Assembly: GCA_017303805.1 (NCBI GenBank)
Contig: JAFLBQ010000002.1
Coordinates: 186,001-250,000 of the forward strand
Source of the DNA: Cytophagales bacterium
GTDB taxonomy: Bacteria; Bacteroidota; Bacteroidia; Cytophagales; Cyclobacteriaceae
DNA: 64,000 nt
Direction of reading: 5' to 3'
Below, one piece after another: positions 43,135-53,068 of the stretch. Both the position numbers and the translations under genes were made by a program. The notes under the pieces were generated by a model, which ran no database searches, had not been told where the DNA came from, and saw only the letters and a program-made list of their open reading frames with translations. The number at the start of each line of letters is the position of its first letter. Position 1 is the stretch's first letter.

Positions 43135-45753
43135 ATGAATGAGTTAAATAAACCACCGGCTTGGGCCAATAAATTCTTGCGCATGTTTTTGCGCGAAGAT
43201 TTAGCCGAAGAAGTTCAGGGCGACCTGCAAGAGAAATTTTATGCGGATGCAAAAGTAAAATCAGAACTCAGCGCAAAGTTTACTTATTGGTTTCAGGTTT
43301 TAAATTACCTGCGGCCGTTCGCTTTCAAAAAGAAAAAGACAACGCATCTTAATCCATACGATATGTTTGAGAATTACTTCAAAATTGCCTCTCGCAACTT
43401 GCTAAAGCAGAAGCTGTATTCGGGAATTAACATTGCCGGACTTACACTCGGGCTTACCTGCTTTATGGTTATCATCTTATATGTGCAACATGAGTTTTCG
43501 TACGATAATTTTTATCCCAATACCGACCGCATCTACCACGTGTATCAGAAACAAGCCGGCAATGTATTTATGGGCACCGATTACTTTGCAGTTACTCCGG
43601 CCCAACTGGCGCATGTTATGCAGGAAGAATGCCCTGAAGTAACACACGCTACTTCTGTACAACAAACTTCCGGGCTGTTATCCCATAACGAAACAAATTT
43701 CTGGCAGGAAGGAATTGCAGCCGATGCTGAGTTCTTCAATGTGTTTCGGATTCCGTTTAACGAAGGGAACCCGCAAACCGCATTAATGGATGGGCGCAGC
43801 ATTGTGTTAACACAAACATTAGCACAAACTATTTTTGGCGATCAGGACCCAATCGGTAAAGCATTCCGGTACCAGGGTGGCGAAGAAGATTTTACGGTTA
43901 CGGGCATTGTACCCGATCCACCGGCCAACGCCTCTTTTAAATATTCGTTTGTTATTCACTTGTTGTACAGTAAAGGTTATGCAGAAGAAATAAAACGCAC
44001 CGGCTGGAGCAACAACTCGTACTATACTTTTTTTGAATTGGAAGAAGCGGCTACCATTCCAGCTTTGGAAAACAGGTTTGTAGCACTGCTAAAAAAATAT
44101 CAACTACCCGAAGATTATGCCGAGTATCCGTTTAAAGATCAATACTTCGCGCAATCATTAATCGATTCGTATTTTCAAACGGGTGTAAATTTTGATCTCG
44201 GCCAAAAAGGAAATCTGAAAGTTATTTATGCCTATGCAGCAGTAGCGTTGATTGTGCTTTTGTTAGCCTGTGTTAACTACATGAACCTGGCCGTGGCCCG
44301 TTCTGTTAAGCGTGCCCGCGAAGTTGGTTTACGCAAAGTAGTGGGTGCAGTACGCCAACAACTTGTTGCACAGTTTTTAGGGGAGTCGGTATTGATTGCG
44401 CTGTTCGCATTACTATTAGCCATTGGGCTCACCTATGCCGTATTACCTTACTTCGGAAAAATTGTAGAACGACCGGTTGAGTTTAATCTCCTCTCTAATC
44501 CGTGGGTGTTGCCCGGCTTGTTATTATTGGTGCTGGGGGTTGGTTTACTATCCGGAAGTTATCCGGCATTGGCTATGTCAGCTTTAAAACCGGTTGATGT
44601 GCTCAAAACAAAATCCGATATAAAAATTTCCGGGTTCAGCCTGCAGCAGTTTCTGATCGTGTTTCAGTTTGTGGCTTCGATCGTGTTAATCATCAGCAGT
44701 GTGGTAATCTATCGCCAACTGAATTTTATGAAGAACAAAGAGTTGGGTTACGATAAAGAAAATGTAGTTACCATCTGGATACGAGACCGTGCCCTGCGCA
44801 ATAAGTTTGAAATTCTGGGTAGCGAGTGGCAACAACATCCGGGGGTAGTTCACAGTACGATGGTCACCAGCCTTCCGGCAGATATTTCATCCAGTACGTT
44901 AATCAAAAAAACACCGGCCGATAAAGACCAGCTTGCAATTTATAAGTGGTCGGTGGGAACGGACTTTCTGAATGTATTCGGAATGGAACTTGTGGCGGGC
45001 CGTACTTTTTCAATAGAAGTGAAATCGGATGTGCAGCAAGAAAATGCCATCATAAATGAAACAGCCGCGCGTGCCTTGGGCTGGACACCTGAAGAAGCGA
45101 TAGGAAAACAATTTGAGCGCGATGGTGCCAAAACCATTATCGGGGTAGTGAAGGACTTTCACATGCTCTCCATGCATTTGCCCATTCAACCTTTAATGAT
45201 AAACTACGAAGATTCGTGGGGTAGGTTTTTTGCGATAAAAATTAAACCCAGCGAAACACCTCAAACCCTTAGCCACATTGAAGCGGTGGTAAAGAAAAAT
45301 TCTATCTACCCGTTCGAGTATCAGTTTCTGAGTGATGAGTACAACAAATTGTATAACAGCGAGCTTAAACTGGGCGAAGTGTTTGGATTCTTCACTATTA
45401 CCTCTATCGTAATTGCTTCCCTCGGCTTGTTTGGCCTGGCCGCTTTTACTACAAGTCAGCGCACAAAAGAAATCGGCATCCGCAAAGTGTTGGGTGCCTC
45501 GGTACAACAAGTAGTGTTTATTCTGTCGAAAACTTTTGCGTGGCGGGTATTGGCCGCCTTTATTATGGCTGTGCCCATAGGTTGGTATGCCATGAATGCC
45601 TGGCTGCAAGACTTTGCTTACCGGATTGATGTAGCCTGGTGGATTTTTGCGCTGGCAGGTTTATCGGCCTTTTTATTGGCAGGTATCTCCATCGGCTACC
45701 AATCATTAAAAGCATCGTGGGCCAACCCGGTTGATAGTTTGCGATCTGAGTAA
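43135..45753 (+). CDS. FtsX/MacB-type ABC transporter permease with N-terminal prefix domain (1 of 3)
   Basis: An 872-residue protein: a permease prefix domain (about residues 1-75; DLAEEVQGDLQEKF), one transmembrane helix near residue 100, a MacB-like periplasmic core, three membrane helices with an FtsX domain at about 365-485, a further helix, a second periplasmic domain, and a last FtsX helix group (about 755-870; SQRTKEIGIRKVLGAS). It ends in NPVDSLRSE. This is a double-FtsX permease without an ABC ATPase nearby. MacB-type permeases act as mechanotransmitters, but this subfamily's role is unknown. The next gene starts 2 nt downstream. Confidence 0.9.
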   Translation: MNELNKPPAWANKFLRMFLREDLAEEVQGDLQEKFYADAKVKSELSAKFTYWFQVLNYLRPFAFKKKKTTHLNPYDMFENYFKIASRNLLKQKLYSGINIAGLTLGLTCFMVIILYVQHEFSYDNFYPNTDRIYHVYQKQAGNVFMGTDYFAVTPAQLAHVMQEECPEVTHATSVQQTSGLLSHNETNFWQEGIAADAEFFNVFRIPFNEGNPQTALMDGRSIVLTQTLAQTIFGDQDPIGKAFRYQGGEEDFTVTGIVPDPPANASFKYSFVIHLLYSKGYAEEIKRTGWSNNSYYTFFELEEAATIPALENRFVALLKKYQLPEDYAEYPFKDQYFAQSLIDSYFQTGVNFDLGQKGNLKVIYAYAAVALIVLLLACVNYMNLAVARSVKRAREVGLRKVVGAVRQQLVAQFLGESVLIALFALLLAIGLTYAVLPYFGKIVERPVEFNLLSNPWVLPGLLLLVLGVGLLSGSYPALAMSALKPVDVLKTKSDIKISGFSLQQFLIVFQFVASIVLIISSVVIYRQLNFMKNKELGYDKENVVTIWIRDRALRNKFEILGSEWQQHPGVVHSTMVTSLPADISSSTLIKKTPADKDQLAIYKWSVGTDFLNVFGMELVAGRTFSIEVKSDVQQENAIINETAARALGWTPEEAIGKQFERDGAKTIIGVVKDFHMLSMHLPIQPLMINYEDSWGRFFAIKIKPSETPQTLSHIEAVVKKNSIYPFEYQFLSDEYNKLYNSELKLGEVFGFFTITSIVIASLGLFGLAAFTTSQRTKEIGIRKVLGASVQQVVFILSKTFAWRVLAAFIMAVPIGWYAMNAWLQDFAYRIDVAWWIFALAGLSAFLLAGISIGYQSLKASWANPVDSLRSE

Positions 45754-45864
45754 GCTTGAAGCAGCGCACCTCCATACCGCCACTGCACGCACAGCGCTTA
45801 CTGAAACGCTTATTGCGCAACGAACTGGCCGAAGAGGTGCTAGGCGATCTGGAAGAAAAATTTT
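45724..45864 (+). repeat. 141-bp near-identical junction repeat, copy A
   Basis: This block covers the end of permease 1 and the start of permease 2. It matches 48336-48476 at all but five positions, and all five differences fall in the coding part after the TTG and are synonymous. Elsewhere the permeases are much more diverged. The block suggests recent duplication or gene conversion. Confidence 0.8.
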
Positions 45865-48365
45865 ATGAATCCTGTGAAACTCAATCGTCTTTTAGGGCAA
45901 AATTAAACTATTGGTATCAGGTAATGAATTACCTGCGCCCTTTTGCTATTAAGCGCTTCAAAACGAGTCCATCTAACTCTGGCGATATGCTGCAATCGTA
46001 CTTAAAAATTGGCTGGCGAAATCTGTTTCGCAATTCCACTTATTCCATAATAAATATCACCGGACTGGCGCTGGGTATGGCCGTGGCTTTGCTTATTGGC
46101 CTTTGGGTGTATGATGAATTGAGTTTTAATACATCGTTTAAAAATTACAATCGCATCGCAGCGGTGTATCACCACATCGAGTTTGGTGAAGACAAATTTA
46201 CCATTGGGGATGTGCCCGTGCCCATGGGCCAGGAGTTGAGAGAAACCGTTGCTGAGTTTGAGGAAACCGTAATCACTACCTGGCCGAAAGAACAGATCGT
46301 AGATTTTGAAGATACGCCCACCACTATAACCGGACTTTTTGTTGAGCCTGCATTTGCCACTATTTTTTCCTTGGAAATGAATGCGGGCTCAGCGGCTGCC
46401 TTAAAAGAAATTCATGCTGTGTTACTTTCACAAAGCACAGCCGAAAAAATAATTGGGCCCGATGCGGTGGGTAAAACCATTCGCTTAAACAACCACGATA
46501 ATGTGGTAGTGGCTGGTGTGTACAAAGATTTTCCAAACAATTCTGAGTTTGCTAACATTCAGATTTTGTTGCCCTTTAATTATTATACGGCCATGGGTGA
46601 CCCTGCCCAACAAGTGACCAACTGGGAAGACCTCAACTTTCAATGCTTTGTGCTATTGAACGAAAACACTTCGCTCGCTTCAGCAGATTTAAAAATTAAA
46701 AGCCTGCTGATTTCAAAGGGATCAGATGATTTAAAAGCAATTAAACCGGAGGGGTTGCTGCTACCTATGGCACGGTGGCATTTATACAACGAATTTAAAA
46801 ACAGGGTGCCTATAGAAACGAAAGCAAACCTGATCTGGATGTTTGGTTCAGTAGGTGTATTCGTGCTATTACTGGCTTGCATCAATTTTATGAACCTGAG
46901 TACTGCCCGCAGTGAAAGACGTGCCCGCGAAGTAGGTGTGCGCAAGGTAATGGGTTCTGTTCGCAGTCAGTTGATCAATCAGTTTCTAAGCGAATCGTTA
47001 TTGGTAGTGGTGGCTGCGTTTGTCATCTCCATGTTGTTGGTTTGGATAAGTTTGCCATGGTTCAATACATTAACCGTAAAGCAGATTTCTATTCCCTGGA
47101 ATAATTTCTATTTCCTGTCCGCCACATTCTTGTTTATCATAACAACTAGTTTGCTGGCAGGTAGCTATCCAGCATTCTATTTATCCGGTTTTAATCCCAT
47201 AAAGGTTTTGAAAGGCACATTTAAAGTAGGGAAATGGGTAAAGCGCCCACGGCAAATGTTGGTTGTGTTTCAATTTACGGTTTCCGTTATTCTGGTACTT
47301 TGTACGGGGGTTGTGTTTCAGCAAATACAACATGCCAAGAACCGACCCGTTGGCTTTTTGCGACAAGGTGTTTTTTTTGTAGCCGTTCGTACACAAGATC
47401 TCTCGCTTGCCAATTACAATTCATTACGCGCAGATGTGCTTGCTACAGGCTACATTCAAAATATGTCCAAGTCCTTCTTCCCGATAACCGGTTCCATGTC
47501 AGCCGATGCTTCCATTACCTGGGACGGTAAAGACCCAGCCTCTCGTCCCCTGATTGCGTTGAACAGTTGCTCGCATGACTTCCCATCAACCAACGGATTT
47601 GAGTTTGTAGCTGGCCGCGATTTTTCGCGTGCCTATAGTACCGATTCTGCAGCACTTATTGTAAACGAAATGGCTGCAAAAATTTTTGGGGACGATGTAA
47701 TTGGCAAGAAAATAAAATTTGCCAGCGGCATAGAGCGTGAAATTATTGGAGTAATCAAAGATCAGATTCGATGGTCGCCTTTCACTAACCAGTCAGCACA
47801 CATGTACTTTGTAAAGTATGAAGAATATGGCTTTCTCACATTTAGGTTGGCCGAAGGCGCTTCCACGCAAGCCGCATTGGCAAGCATAAAAGGGATTATT
47901 AAAAAGTACGATCAGGCGGCTCCATTCGAATACAAGTTTGTGGATGAAGACTATAACCGCCTGTTTAATCATGAGGAACGAATCGGGAAGCTGGCTACTA
48001 TTTTTGCTTCGCTGGCCATCATTATCAGTGGTATTGGTTTATTAGGCCTCTCAGCCTTTGCAGCCAGTCAGCGTACAAAAGAGATCGGCATTCGTAAGGT
48101 GTTAGGCGCATCGGTGTTTCAGGTTTGGAAACTGCTGTCGCAGGATTTTCTGAAATTAATTTTGATTGCGTTGCTGGTAGCCTTGCCACTGGGTTATTAC
48201 CTGGCCCATAATTGGTTGACCCAATATGAATATCGCACAAACTTATCGTGGGGATTGTTTGCTGTTGTGGGTATAGCAGCAGTTGGGTTGATGTTGATTT
48301 CCATCAGCCATCAATCATTAAAAGCCGCCAGCAGTAACCCGGTTGATAGTTTGCGATCTGAGTAA
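45756..48365 (+). CDS. FtsX/MacB-type ABC transporter permease with N-terminal prefix domain (2 of 3)
   Basis: An 869-residue paralogue of the preceding permease, beginning at TTG 45756 two bases after the previous stop. The prefix (MKQRTSIPPLHAQRLLKRL, NELAEEVLGDLEEKF) is almost identical to that of permease 3. The remaining order is the same: helix near residue 110, MacB core, FtsX (RAREVGVRKVMGSVRSQ), second core, FtsX (KEIGIRKVLGASVFQ). It ends NPVDSLRSE. Co-transcribed by position. No ATPase partner is encoded in the operon, so a shared or distant one is assumed. Confidence 0.9.
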   Translation: MKQRTSIPPLHAQRLLKRLLRNELAEEVLGDLEEKFYESCETQSSFRAKLNYWYQVMNYLRPFAIKRFKTSPSNSGDMLQSYLKIGWRNLFRNSTYSIINITGLALGMAVALLIGLWVYDELSFNTSFKNYNRIAAVYHHIEFGEDKFTIGDVPVPMGQELRETVAEFEETVITTWPKEQIVDFEDTPTTITGLFVEPAFATIFSLEMNAGSAAALKEIHAVLLSQSTAEKIIGPDAVGKTIRLNNHDNVVVAGVYKDFPNNSEFANIQILLPFNYYTAMGDPAQQVTNWEDLNFQCFVLLNENTSLASADLKIKSLLISKGSDDLKAIKPEGLLLPMARWHLYNEFKNRVPIETKANLIWMFGSVGVFVLLLACINFMNLSTARSERRAREVGVRKVMGSVRSQLINQFLSESLLVVVAAFVISMLLVWISLPWFNTLTVKQISIPWNNFYFLSATFLFIITTSLLAGSYPAFYLSGFNPIKVLKGTFKVGKWVKRPRQMLVVFQFTVSVILVLCTGVVFQQIQHAKNRPVGFLRQGVFFVAVRTQDLSLANYNSLRADVLATGYIQNMSKSFFPITGSMSADASITWDGKDPASRPLIALNSCSHDFPSTNGFEFVAGRDFSRAYSTDSAALIVNEMAAKIFGDDVIGKKIKFASGIEREIIGVIKDQIRWSPFTNQSAHMYFVKYEEYGFLTFRLAEGASTQAALASIKGIIKKYDQAAPFEYKFVDEDYNRLFNHEERIGKLATIFASLAIIISGIGLLGLSAFAASQRTKEIGIRKVLGASVFQVWKLLSQDFLKLILIALLVALPLGYYLAHNWLTQYEYRTNLSWGLFAVVGIAAVGLMLISISHQSLKAASSNPVDSLRSE

Positions 48366-48476
48366 GCTTGAAGCAGCGCACCTCTATACCGCCACTGCAC
48401 GCACAGCGCTTACTGAAACGCCTGTTGCGCAACGAATTGGCCGAAGAGGTGCTGGGCGATCTGGAAGAAAAATTTT
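48336..48476 (+). repeat. 141-bp near-identical junction repeat, copy B
   Basis: The partner of 45724-45864, spanning the end of permease 2 and the start of permease 3, offset by 2612 bp. It includes the stop codon, the two-base spacer, the TTG start and the conserved prefix code. Confidence 0.8.
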
Positions 48477-51031
48477 TAGCAGACTTAAGGTCAACTACCG
48501 TACTGAAAGCAAAACTTAGCTACTGGATTCAGACTTTAAACTATTTACGACCGTTTGCACTTCGTAAACGGAAACCAACACGTAATCACATGAGTATGTT
48601 TCAAAATTATTATAGGGTAGGCATCCGCAACCTGCTTCGCAACAAAGTGTTTTCTATCATCAATGTTTCGGGCCTGGCCATTGGCATTGCGTGTTGCGTG
48701 TTGTTGGCGCTTTTTATTCAAGACGAACTTTCGTTCGAAAAAAACTTTGCTGATTATAAGTACATCTACCGTGTAACTTCTACTCTAAAATCGGCAACCA
48801 ACGAAACCCGGTTACAGCGAACCTCCCCTGTTATCGGGCCCACAATGCTACGCGAGTTTCCGGATCTGGAAAATGTTACCCGCGTGGTAAAAGACCTGAG
48901 CGCTCCGCACCAGGTTTTAACTTACCAGGATCGTGCTTTTGCACAAACCCGTGCCTACCAGGTTGACTCTACTTTCTTCGAAATCTTTCCCTACGAATTT
49001 AAAGAAGGAAATCGCACCACCGCGTTAAAAGAACCGTGGTCGGTGGTGCTAAGTGAAGAGCTGGCTCATAAAATCTTTGGAGATAAACCCGCACTGAACG
49101 AATTGCTCGCCATTCCCACATACTCCGATAGTGCCCTGTTGCGGGTAACTGGTGTAGTAAAGCAAACGCAAAGCCACTCCCATCTCGATGCAGATTTCTA
49201 CTTCTCTGGGTTAGAGCAGTTGCTTGAACCTATTACTACCTGGGCCACCAGCAACTTTACTTTTACTTACGTGAAAGTAAAGCCAGATGTGGATGTAGAT
49301 CAATTGCTGGCAAAATTTCCTGCACTTATGGCTAAACATGGCGATGAAGAAAACCGCGCCATGGGCCGCCAGAAAATTTTGGGGTTGCAGCCATTGCAAA
49401 GCATTCATTTACACTCCACCCACCTCGACAATCTGTTTGAATTAGGGACGCGGGGAAGCATAACGTATGTATATCTTGCGGCAGCCATCGGCTTTTTAAT
49501 TTTAATGCTGGCGGCTATCAATTTTATTAATCTCACTACGGCCAAAGCCTCGCAACGCGCGCGCGAAATTGGGGTACGAAAAACAGTGGGCGCCCATCGT
49601 AGTAATCTCATTCTGCAATTTATGGGCGAATCCATTGGTATTGCCCTGCTAGCTATGCTTCTGGGGTGTGCCCTGGTTTATTTGTCGTTGCCGTATTTCA
49701 ACCATCTTGTTCAAAAAAATCTTTTCATCGGAAACCACAACTTTTTCTTTCTTATCAAAAGTTTAACAGCAATAACACTGGTTACAGGCTTTATAGCTGG
49801 TGCATACCCGGCCTTGGTCATTTCATCTTTCGATGCAATAAAAATTTTGAAAGACAAACACCTGCAGTTAGGTTCATCGCCTACTTTACGAAAAGGATTA
49901 ATTGCCTTTCAATTTTCTATTTCGGTCATTCTTGTTTCAGGTACACTGGTAGTGCAGCACCAATTGAATTACATTCAAAACAAACCATTGGGTTTTAATG
50001 TGGCCGATAAGGTGATGGTGCCATTGCGCACAACCGAAGCTTCAACCGAATATGCCCGCTTGCGCGAAACTGTAAAAAACATATCCGGAGTAAAGGCTGT
50101 AACGGCTTCGTCTAACGCGCCCTCTACACCACCGGTAAGCGACTGGAGTTTTTATCCTACCGGAAAAACCGAAGCCGATGCTATAAATCATCTCATCGTC
50201 TCGGTAGATGAAAACTACTTCAAGATGTTATCTGTCCAACAAATAGCCGGACGAGATTTTGTGTTTCCGGCAGATGGAAGGCGTGCTGCCAATGTTCCGC
50301 AAAAGGCAATTGTAAACCAGGCTAGTTTAACTAAGATGGGTGTTCCGGTGGATCAGGCTGTTGGAACACAATTAAAATTTTCTAACAGCGAATCACTTTT
50401 CGAAATTATTGGGGTGGTGGAAGACTTCCACCAATTCTCGTTACACAAGCAGATTGAACCTATGATTTTTCTGGCATCAATCGATTCAGCCGCCTTCCGG
50501 CAGATGGTGGTGGCGATAGATAAAATGAGCGCTGAAGATACCATAATGAAAATACAAACTGCCTGGAAAGAACTTGTGCCCGACACGCCCTTCGAAAAAG
50601 AAATGTTAAGCGAAAGTGTGGGCCGGCAGTATGAAAGCGACCGTAACATGTCGGCCCTGGTGCTGGGTTCTACCTTGTTAGCAGTAATCATTTCTTGTCT
50701 GGGCTTATATGGCCTGTCGGTTTTCTTGGCTGAAAAACGGTTGAAAGAAATTGGCGTTCGTAAGGTATTGGGGGCAGCGGTAAACCAGATAGTATTCATG
50801 CTCATGCTGGAGTTTCTGAAAACTGTGGCGATCGCATTGGCTATTGGTATTCCTATAAGTTATTTTTTAATGCAGCAATGGCTGGCAAATTTTGCTTACC
50901 GCGATAATCCTGGAGCCGGGCTGTTTCTGGTGGCCACATGTTTGTGTACAACGGTATCGCTGCTTACGGTCTTATACGAATCGTTGAAAGCTGCAGGATC
51001 CAACCCGGTTAATAGCCTTAAATCCGATTAG
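48368..51031 (+). CDS. FtsX/MacB-type ABC transporter permease with N-terminal prefix domain (3 of 3)
   Basis: An 887-residue third paralogue, begun by TTG 48368 in the repeated junction. Layout as for the other two, with a longer MacB core. FtsX motifs: RAREIGVRKTVGAHRSNLI in the first and KEIGVRKVLGAAVNQIV in the second. It ends NPVNSLKSD. Sequence beyond the prefix is diverged from permease 2, so only the junction is young. It is last in the PadR-permease unit; signal peptidase follows after about 115 bp. Confidence 0.9.
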   Translation: MKQRTSIPPLHAQRLLKRLLRNELAEEVLGDLEEKFLADLRSTTVLKAKLSYWIQTLNYLRPFALRKRKPTRNHMSMFQNYYRVGIRNLLRNKVFSIINVSGLAIGIACCVLLALFIQDELSFEKNFADYKYIYRVTSTLKSATNETRLQRTSPVIGPTMLREFPDLENVTRVVKDLSAPHQVLTYQDRAFAQTRAYQVDSTFFEIFPYEFKEGNRTTALKEPWSVVLSEELAHKIFGDKPALNELLAIPTYSDSALLRVTGVVKQTQSHSHLDADFYFSGLEQLLEPITTWATSNFTFTYVKVKPDVDVDQLLAKFPALMAKHGDEENRAMGRQKILGLQPLQSIHLHSTHLDNLFELGTRGSITYVYLAAAIGFLILMLAAINFINLTTAKASQRAREIGVRKTVGAHRSNLILQFMGESIGIALLAMLLGCALVYLSLPYFNHLVQKNLFIGNHNFFFLIKSLTAITLVTGFIAGAYPALVISSFDAIKILKDKHLQLGSSPTLRKGLIAFQFSISVILVSGTLVVQHQLNYIQNKPLGFNVADKVMVPLRTTEASTEYARLRETVKNISGVKAVTASSNAPSTPPVSDWSFYPTGKTEADAINHLIVSVDENYFKMLSVQQIAGRDFVFPADGRRAANVPQKAIVNQASLTKMGVPVDQAVGTQLKFSNSESLFEIIGVVEDFHQFSLHKQIEPMIFLASIDSAAFRQMVVAIDKMSAEDTIMKIQTAWKELVPDTPFEKEMLSESVGRQYESDRNMSALVLGSTLLAVIISCLGLYGLSVFLAEKRLKEIGVRKVLGAAVNQIVFMLMLEFLKTVAIALAIGIPISYFLMQQWLANFAYRDNPGAGLFLVATCLCTTVSLLTVLYESLKAAGSNPVNSLKSD

Positions 51032-51145
51032 CAAGATTAAAATCCATGCCCATTTGGTTTGTGTTCTCATAAGCCTTAAAGGTTAAATTTATCAGTGTGT
51101 AATTATTCGCAGCGGGGTGTTACTAATTCCCCCAAACGAATTCTC

Positions 51146-52243
51146 ATGAGATCAAAACCCGCTGTTAAAAAAACAAAATTTCAGGAGTGGCGCGAGTCGA
51201 TTGTGTTTGCCGTAGTAGTAGCCACACTGTTTCGTTGGTCGTTGGCCGAGGCTTTTGTAATCCCAACCGGCTCCATGGAAAACTCCATGTTGGTAGGGGA
51301 TTATCTATGGGTAAGTAAAATTCATTACGGCTCGCGCACACCCCGCACGCCTTTGCAAATTCCACTCACCCACCAAAAAATCTGGGGCACCGAAATCCCT
51401 TCTTATCTGGATTGGATTGAACTGCCTTCGTACCGCTTGCCGGGTTTACGCAAAGTAAAACGCGGTGAGCCTGTGGTGTTTAACACCCCTAAAGATTTAC
51501 TCGACCCCACTGAAAGGCCGGCTGATCTGAAAACCTACCTCGTAAAACGGTGTGTAGCTATTGGTGGCGATGTGGTTCAAATCAAAAATCAACAAGTGTA
51601 TGTCAATGGCGAGCCGATGATCAATCCTCCGGGTATGAAATTCCGGTATCAGGTAGTAACCAAAGAAGAATTGCAACCGCGGGCGCTGGATCGGTTAGGG
51701 TTAGATAGCGAAGACTTTTGGTTGCTGGGTAAAACCAATGATGGCAAAGCTGTTTACAGCATGTTGCTTACACAAGAGCAAGTAGAAGCCGTAAACACAG
51801 CTCCTTATAAAGTTTCGGTAAGCGCGGCTTCCGATGATCAGGGTGGCTTTCCGCTTTTCCCGGCCATGATGAACAACACCTGGACCTTAAATAATTACGG
51901 GCCGCTAACTATTCCACACAAAGGAATGACGATACCCGTTAATGATTCTACCTTGAATTTTTATGGGGAGTTTATTGAAAAGTATGAAGGACATTCATCG
52001 GTTAAAATCACCAATGGAACCTTAGAGATTGCCGGCAATCCAACAAACCAATATACCTTTCGGCAAGACTATTATTTTATGATGGGCGATAGCCGCGATA
52101 ATTCTATCGACTCGCGCTATTGGGGCTTAGTGCCCGAAGATCATATTTTGGGCAAGCCATTGTTTATCTGGTTTTCAGTAAATAAAGACGGGAAGTGGTT
52201 GAATAAAATCAGGTGGGAGCGATTAGGTAAAATGATTGAATGA
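51146..52243 (+). CDS. lepB: Signal peptidase I
   Basis: A 365-residue type I leader peptidase from ATG 51146 (a GTG at 51095 is in frame but gives an unusual N-terminus). One N-terminal membrane helix (ESIVFAVVVATLFRW) is followed by catalytic Ser43 in PTGSMENSML and Lys134 in YLVKRCVAIGGD. The C-terminal box YFMMGDSRDNSIDSRYWG is complete. The domain between them is enlarged, as usual in Bacteroidota. It removes signal peptides from exported proteins. Confidence 0.95.
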   Translation: MRSKPAVKKTKFQEWRESIVFAVVVATLFRWSLAEAFVIPTGSMENSMLVGDYLWVSKIHYGSRTPRTPLQIPLTHQKIWGTEIPSYLDWIELPSYRLPGLRKVKRGEPVVFNTPKDLLDPTERPADLKTYLVKRCVAIGGDVVQIKNQQVYVNGEPMINPPGMKFRYQVVTKEELQPRALDRLGLDSEDFWLLGKTNDGKAVYSMLLTQEQVEAVNTAPYKVSVSAASDDQGGFPLFPAMMNNTWTLNNYGPLTIPHKGMTIPVNDSTLNFYGEFIEKYEGHSSVKITNGTLEIAGNPTNQYTFRQDYYFMMGDSRDNSIDSRYWGLVPEDHILGKPLFIWFSVNKDGKWLNKIRWERLGKMIE

Positions 52244-52260
52244 CCTCACTCCGCCTTTTC

Positions 52261-52277
52261 CCTCGCTACCCGCGAGG
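52261..52277. terminator. GC-rich hairpin in the signal peptidase/DUF2306 convergent gap
   Basis: CCTCGC, loop TACCC, GCGAGG: a perfect 6-bp stem in the 42-bp convergent gap. AATTAAAAC follows on the plus strand and CCTTTT precedes it. Probably a transcription end signal, not a classical T-tailed one. Confidence 0.45.
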
Positions 52278-52285
52278 AATTAAAA

Positions 52286-52900
52286 CTAAACGCTTATCCT
52301 AATTCGCATTCTCGAAATAATCCACTCGGCTACCATTAAATTAGGTACCCAACACAGCCAGGCAATTACGCGGTAGGCTTCAATAAAATCGAATTGCGCT
52401 ACTTGACCAAGCGGCAAGTAAACGCGTAGTGTTACCGCGGCCCATGTTAGTGCGTAGCTGCGAATCATCCACGCCTGGTGTTGACTGATTTGCTTTTGCC
52501 GGATAGCAAGAAATGCTTTTGTAGTAGTAAAGAGCCATGAAACAGCCAACCCACCAAAACCCAATCCAGCAATCCATCCGCCTGTAGCATGAAAGGCGAG
52601 ATAAAATGCTGCACTACCGCTCAGCAAACATACTGCTACATAAATTTTACCCACCAGGTGATGTGTGCTTACATACTTTTGCCTGAGGCGGGCACTGAAT
52701 TGAGACCAACCCGTAAGCAAAGCAATCCCTCCAAAAATAATGTGTTGATAGAAGGCTACATTCCACAGGGTATTGGAAAGCAACTCATCTGACTTAGTGA
52801 AAAGCAAGCCAAACTTACCCTGCACGGCCAGGTAAACGAGCGGGTAAACACCAACCCCCAGAGAAAGGAACGCAAACAAAATCCATTTTGTGGTTTTCAT
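52286..52900 (-). CDS. DUF2306 multi-pass membrane protein
   Basis: A 204-residue integral membrane protein with about six hydrophobic segments (WILFAFLSLGVGVYPLVYL, HIIFGGIALLTGWSQF, YVAVCLLSGSAAFYLAF, IAGLGFGGLAVSWLFTT among them). The central pattern H-X-X-X-G followed later by Q-HQAWM-X-RS-Y is typical of DUF2306. The histidines at membrane edges might hold haem or metal, but function is unknown. Convergent with lepB. Confidence 0.8.
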   Translation of the reverse strand: MKTTKWILFAFLSLGVGVYPLVYLAVQGKFGLLFTKSDELLSNTLWNVAFYQHIIFGGIALLTGWSQFSARLRQKYVSTHHLVGKIYVAVCLLSGSAAFYLAFHATGGWIAGLGFGGLAVSWLFTTTKAFLAIRQKQISQHQAWMIRSYALTWAAVTLRVYLPLGQVAQFDFIEAYRVIAWLCWVPNLMVAEWIISRMRIRISV

Positions 52901-53068
52901 GCCAGCCAGTTATAAGCAATTGAAAGGTAGTAACTGTGCGCATACCATTCACTAAAAAGCTCCACTTTTAAAGTTCGCTGGTAGCGCGGCAAAACCGTTT
53001 AGCAAAAAGCTATTTCCGTTTAATTTCTTTTGCTCAAATTGCCTCACAAAAAAATCCCATTTCCAATT

